Assembly (NCBI RefSeq): GCF_024172165.1
Contig: NZ_JAMZEB010000002.1
Coordinates: 3,555,501-3,619,500, forward strand
DNA length: 64,000 bases
From: Nonomuraea thailandensis
GTDB lineage: Bacteria; Actinomycetota; Actinomycetes; Streptosporangiales; Streptosporangiaceae
Direction of reading: 5' to 3'
The notes below the pieces were generated by a model that worked only from the letters and a program-made list of their open reading frames with translations, was not told the origin of the DNA and searched no databases. Position 1 is the first letter of the stretch. Every line of letters starts with the position of its first letter. Both the position numbers and the translations under genes were made by a program. Shown one piece after another: positions 60,588-64,000 of the stretch.

Positions 60588-63496
60588 TGGCCGAAGTTGC
60601 CGGCCTCGCTGTGGGCCAGCGTCAGCTCGGCGGTCACCCTCGCCCGCTCGTCCCCGACCGCGGCGAACAGCTTCGAGAGGTAGAGCAGCGAGAACGTCTC
60701 CAGATAGCGGTAGTTCAGCCGCCGCGCCATGGCCAGCGACCTCTCCAGCAGCTCCTGGCCGCCCGCGACGTCGCCGCAGAAGAACTTCGCCGCGCCGAGG
60801 AACTGGGTGATCGTCGTGGTGTAGTGCACGTTGCCGAGCGCCTCGGCGACCCTCGTCGCCTGCTCCAGGACCGTGTGCGCCGCGTGCGGGTCGTCCTCGC
60901 CATGGATGATCGCCAGCACGTGATAGGCCCGCGCCTGGCCGCCGAGGTAGCCCGCGTCGGCGGCCGTGCGCAGAGCGCGCTGCGCCAGGGCGAGCGCCTG
61001 GGCGCCGCCGTTCCCGTCGGCCGTCATGCTCCAGGCCAGGGTGGCCAGGGCGTCGGCCGTCCCGACCGGATCGTTCAGCATGGTGAACAGGTCGAGGAGC
61101 CGCGAGGCGCCGGCCCTCATCCGGATCATCGCCGGTCCTGGGCCCGCCGGTGAGCTCCAGGTCGTGACCTCCAGGAGGCCGCGCATCAGCACGGCCTCGC
61201 CGCGCCGGTCGCCGCTCTCACGGCAGAGCGCGAGCGCCTGTTCGTGCATGCGCTGCCAGCCGTCGTACAGGCCGCGCACGTTCAGGTAGGTCTCGGTGGA
61301 TCCCGCCAGGTCCCACGCGAGCTCGGTCAGGCGTGCCTCGCACGCCTGGGCGACCCCCGCCATCAACGCGGCGTGCTCGGCGCCGAACCACGCCATCGGG
61401 TCGGCCAGCAGCGGGCCGGAGTCCGCCGCGGGCAGCCGCCAGCGCGGCGCGGAGCCGTGCATGGGCGCGTAACAGGGGCCGGGGACGCGCTCCGCCGCGA
61501 CCTCCGCCAGCGCCAGCCACGCGCCCAGGGCCCGCCGGAGGGCGGCCTGGCGTCCGGGTTCCGGATCCTCGCGTTGTGCGCGCTCGCGCGCGTACAGCCG
61601 GATCAGGTCGTGGAACCGGTAGCGGTGCCTGCCCGTCTCGTCCGTCCCGGTGAGGTTCAGCAGGTGGGTGTCGAGCAGGGTCTCGATCTCGCGTTCCGCC
61701 TGCCGTACGGGGACGTCCAGGAGGGCCGCCACCGTCCAGGAGGCGAAGTCGGGTGCGTCCAGCAGCCCGGCGAGCCGGAAGGCCCGCCGGGCGCCCGCGG
61801 GCAGCAACCGGTAGCTCATCTCGAATCCCGCGCGGACGTCGAGGTCGCCCGCGACCAGTTCGTCCAGCCGGTGCCGTTCCTCCCCGAGGACGCCGGCGAG
61901 GTGGGCCAGGCTCCACTGCCTCCTGCCGAGGAGCCTGGCCGCCGAGATGCGGACCGCGAGCGGGACCCGGCCGCACAGCCGGGTGATCTCCAGCGCCGCG
62001 TCCGGGTCGTCCCGGACACGGTCGTCGCCCACGATCCTGCTCAGCAGGTCCAGGGCCTGGCCCGACGGCAGGACGTCGAGCTCCAGGAGGCTGGCCCCCT
62101 CCAGGCCGACCAGCCGGACCCGTCCGGTGAGGAGCACGGCCGTGCCCGGGGCCCCGGGCAGGAGCGGCCGCACCTGCTTCTCCCCGGCGACGTTGTCGAG
62201 CAGGATGAGGATCCTGCGTCCGGCCAGGCAGCTCCGGTAGAGAGCCACGCGTTCTTCCAGGGATTCGGGGATGCCGGTGGGGCTGACGCCCAGGGCGAAC
62301 AGGAAGCGGCTGAGCACGTCCTCCGGGCGGGCCGGGTCCGCGGAGGCGCCGCGCAGGTCCGCGTAGAGCTGGCCGTCGGGGAAACGATCCGCGATCCGGT
62401 GCGCGACGTGCACGGCGAGCGTGGTCTTGCCCAGCCCGCCCAGGCCCGCGATGCCGGCCATGGCGACGGTGCCCGGCCGCCCCCTGGTGAGGGCCTCGGT
62501 GAGGCTCGCCACCTCGTCGTCCCTGCCGGTGAAGTCCGCGATGTCCGGCGGCAGCTCGGCGGGCGCAGGAGCCGCCGGGGGTTCCGGCGCCGGGGCCGTG
62601 ACCTGGGCGGGACCGTCGGCGGACGGGGCAGGCGCGTGCGCGTGCCGTACCTTCCCGCTCGGCTCGATGCCCACCTCGTCCGGCAGGCGCGCGGCGCGTT
62701 CACGACCGGCCTCCGCGGGGGCACCCGCGATCGTCGCGACCGCGCGGGGGACGAGGTCGAGCGAGGGGTCCTGCCCGAGGATGCGCTGGTGCAGGTCGTG
62801 CAGCTCTCCGGCCGGGTCCAGACCGGTCTCCTCGATCAGGGTCCTTCGGGCGCGCGCGTACTCGGCGAGCGCGTCCGCCCGCCGGCCGCAGCGGTACAGC
62901 GCCAGCATCAGCTGCGCGCGCAGCCGCTCCCGCAGGGGGTGCTCGCCGGTGAGTGCGGTCAGCTCGCCCAGCAGCCTGGCGTGGCGCCCCAGCCGGAGGT
63001 CCACGGCGATCCGCGACTGCAGGGCCGACAGGCGCACCTCGTCCAGCCGTAACGCCTCCGCGGCCAGCATCGGGACGTCGGTCATGCCGGCGAACGCGGG
63101 CCCGCGCCAGAGGCTGAGCGCCTCGTGCAGGCGGCGGGTGGCCTCCTCCGGCTCACCGGCGGCCGCCACCGCCTGCCCTGAGCCGGCCAGGGCCTCGAAC
63201 CTCGCCGCATCCAGCTCGTCGCCGGCCACCGGCAGCAGATAGCCGGAGCCCTGCCGCATCACGAGGGCGGGATCGCCCAGGCGCCGACGGAGCCGGTGCA
63301 CGTAGGTCTGCACGTTCTTGGTGGCGCTCTTCGGAGGGGAGTCCCCCCAGAGCGCCACGACGAGCTGATCTTCCGAAACAGGGTAACCCGCCTGGCACAG
63401 CAGAACCGCCAGCAGCACCCGGGCCTTCGGCGTGCCCAGATCGAGCTGCTCACCTTCGCACCACACCGTCAGCGGACCAAGTATCCCGAACTCCAT
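60290..63496 (-). CDS. SARP/AfsR-type regulator with BTAD, NB-ARC and TPR domains
   Basis: 1068 residues from ATG 63496 (AAGGGGG upstream). Winged helix 1-95 (MEFGILGPLTVWCEGEQLDL, VQTYVHRLRRRLGD), BTAD about 100-250 (LHDLHQRILGQDPSL at its end), Pro/Ala linker, NB-ARC about 325-600 (DFTGRDDEVASL, Walker A GLGGLGKTT, Walker B ILILLDNV), then winged-helix and TPR-like repeats to the end. Family members activate secondary-metabolite clusters by direct-repeat binding. No biosynthetic cluster is visible in this window except the lone P450. Confidence 0.92.
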   Translation of the reverse strand: MEFGILGPLTVWCEGEQLDLGTPKARVLLAVLLCQAGYPVSEDQLVVALWGDSPPKSATKNVQTYVHRLRRRLGDPALVMRQGSGYLLPVAGDELDAARFEALAGSGQAVAAAGEPEEATRRLHEALSLWRGPAFAGMTDVPMLAAEALRLDEVRLSALQSRIAVDLRLGRHARLLGELTALTGEHPLRERLRAQLMLALYRCGRRADALAEYARARRTLIEETGLDPAGELHDLHQRILGQDPSLDLVPRAVATIAGAPAEAGRERAARLPDEVGIEPSGKVRHAHAPAPSADGPAQVTAPAPEPPAAPAPAELPPDIADFTGRDDEVASLTEALTRGRPGTVAMAGIAGLGGLGKTTLAVHVAHRIADRFPDGQLYADLRGASADPARPEDVLSRFLFALGVSPTGIPESLEERVALYRSCLAGRRILILLDNVAGEKQVRPLLPGAPGTAVLLTGRVRLVGLEGASLLELDVLPSGQALDLLSRIVGDDRVRDDPDAALEITRLCGRVPLAVRISAARLLGRRQWSLAHLAGVLGEERHRLDELVAGDLDVRAGFEMSYRLLPAGARRAFRLAGLLDAPDFASWTVAALLDVPVRQAEREIETLLDTHLLNLTGTDETGRHRYRFHDLIRLYARERAQREDPEPGRQAALRRALGAWLALAEVAAERVPGPCYAPMHGSAPRWRLPAADSGPLLADPMAWFGAEHAALMAGVAQACEARLTELAWDLAGSTETYLNVRGLYDGWQRMHEQALALCRESGDRRGEAVLMRGLLEVTTWSSPAGPGPAMIRMRAGASRLLDLFTMLNDPVGTADALATLAWSMTADGNGGAQALALAQRALRTAADAGYLGGQARAYHVLAIIHGEDDPHAAHTVLEQATRVAEALGNVHYTTTITQFLGAAKFFCGDVAGGQELLERSLAMARRLNYRYLETFSLLYLSKLFAAVGDERARVTAELTLAHSEAGNFGHYLADSLSVLGRLDLAEGDLPAAVATLERSVRAWRTRGSIPYLARTLLALGDVHRAAGDHRAASAVWEEARELFRRISHEHGVRTLDARLAERPGSPAS

Positions 63497-63771
63497 CGCG
63501 CCCCCTTGGCTGGAGGCACTGTAGACCGGGACGGCCGGTTCCGCCGGTGCACCGGGTGACGAAACGATTGCGAATCTTGCTCGCCCGGCCGCGCGCGACC
63601 CGGCGACGGGCGTATTCCCGTCGTATTCCGTGGTGCTGCCGGCCCGTGCGACGATCACGCCGGTGAACCCCGGTCAGGGGATCGCCCGCCGCCCGGAGAC
63701 GCATCCCGTCAGCGGCCACCTGCCATCTCACCCCCGGAGAGCCGATCTCCGTCCGAGACAAGGAGGAACGT

Positions 63772-64000
63772 TTGCGCCCGCTCAGAATGATCATCACTGG
63801 GGTCGCCGCCGCGACGGCGAGCGTCGTTCTCGCCCAGCCTGCCCTGGCCGCCGGCTTCCAACGGGATGTCGGGGACGGGATCGTCCGGTACGCCGACCCC
63901 ACCGACGAGCTGTGCGTCCGGGCGGACGACACCACCGGGACGGCCTGGGTCGAGGTGACCCTGACCCGGCCGGGCGTGGTCGGAAAGCCCGTCGTCATCA
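63772..64000 (+). CDS. Secreted protein, 3'-truncated by window edge
   Basis: TTG 63772 has AGGAGG 5 nt upstream; ATG 63787 is too far from the site. Signal peptide about 1-27 (MIITGVAAATASVVLAQPAL, AA). The mature part (FQRDVGDGIVRYADPTDELC...) looks like a small beta-rich exported protein of unknown family; at least 76 residues are inside the window. Divergent from the SARP gene. Confidence 0.75.
   Translation, partial: MRPLRMIITGVAAATASVVLAQPALAAGFQRDVGDGIVRYADPTDELCVRADDTTGTAWVEVTLTRPGVVGKPVVI

Noticed and set aside
60290..63496. Pathway-specific activator of a local antibiotic cluster
   Set aside because: No PKS, NRPS, terpene or RiPP biosynthetic genes are visible within the window.

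Overview
The window is high-GC actinomycete DNA. G/C dominates third codon positions, GTG and TTG starts are common, genes overlap by ATGA or GTGA, and the regulators are typical of the group: SARP/BTAD, XRE-MmyB, a STAND-WD40 protein, and ALF-repeat and LDTR-repeat secreted proteins. The genus cannot be fixed from sequence alone; a Streptosporangiales- or Streptomyces-like genome is the best guess. I see no rRNA, tRNA, CRISPR array or insertion sequence.

Layout. (1) 1-1869: a TPR protein cut by the window edge, then a roadblock-like hypothetical. (2) 1896-6000, minus strand: a tightly coupled three-gene unit (membrane protein, P-loop protein, AAA+-type ATPase) that I cannot assign to any named system. 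(3) 6581-13636: two large secreted proteins, a serine-protease homologue lacking its catalytic His and Ser and an ALF-repeat protein ending in a deaminase-like domain, then a small barrel-like protein. (4) 13643-20579: an Lrp/AsnC regulator divergent from a five-gene peptide ABC importer operon, the last four junctions overlapping by 4 bp, ending in an M24 peptidase homologue that has lost most metal ligands. (5) 21072-28092: a DUF1801 protein, an XRE regulator facing a decayed MFS gene and a frameshifted alcohol dehydrogenase, a TetR gene with an apparently leaderless promoter, a P450, and an SLC13/ArsB-type transporter. (6) 28582-33790: a STAND NTPase with 14 WD40 repeats divergent from a secreted five-repeat protein. 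(7) 33872-41789: cupin and class IV aminotransferase divergent from a LysR; a MarR gene with tandem operators, translationally coupled to an isoleucyl-tRNA synthetase homologue lacking HIGH and KMSKS; an MFS carrier; an alpha/beta hydrolase. (8) 41928-48552: a second XRE-MmyB gene, a LysR divergent from an ABC export pair, then a decayed patch holding a third, broken XRE gene and a broken SDR gene. (9) 48616-55835: a metallophore-type uptake operon divergent from a heterodimeric ABC pair, with two Fur/Zur-like boxes between them. (10) 55829-60587: a TetR gene divergent from a monooxygenase-like gene, an ABC-2 exporter, DoxX and TrmO. (11) 60290-64000: a SARP-NB-ARC-TPR regulator and the start of a secreted protein.

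Three intact reading frames (S1 protease, M24 peptidase, IleRS) have lost catalytic residues while keeping their folds, and a separate set of genes carries real frameshifts or deletions. The best candidates for undescribed biology are the three-gene ATPase unit, the MarR/pseudo-IleRS pair and the secreted ALF-repeat deaminase-like protein.
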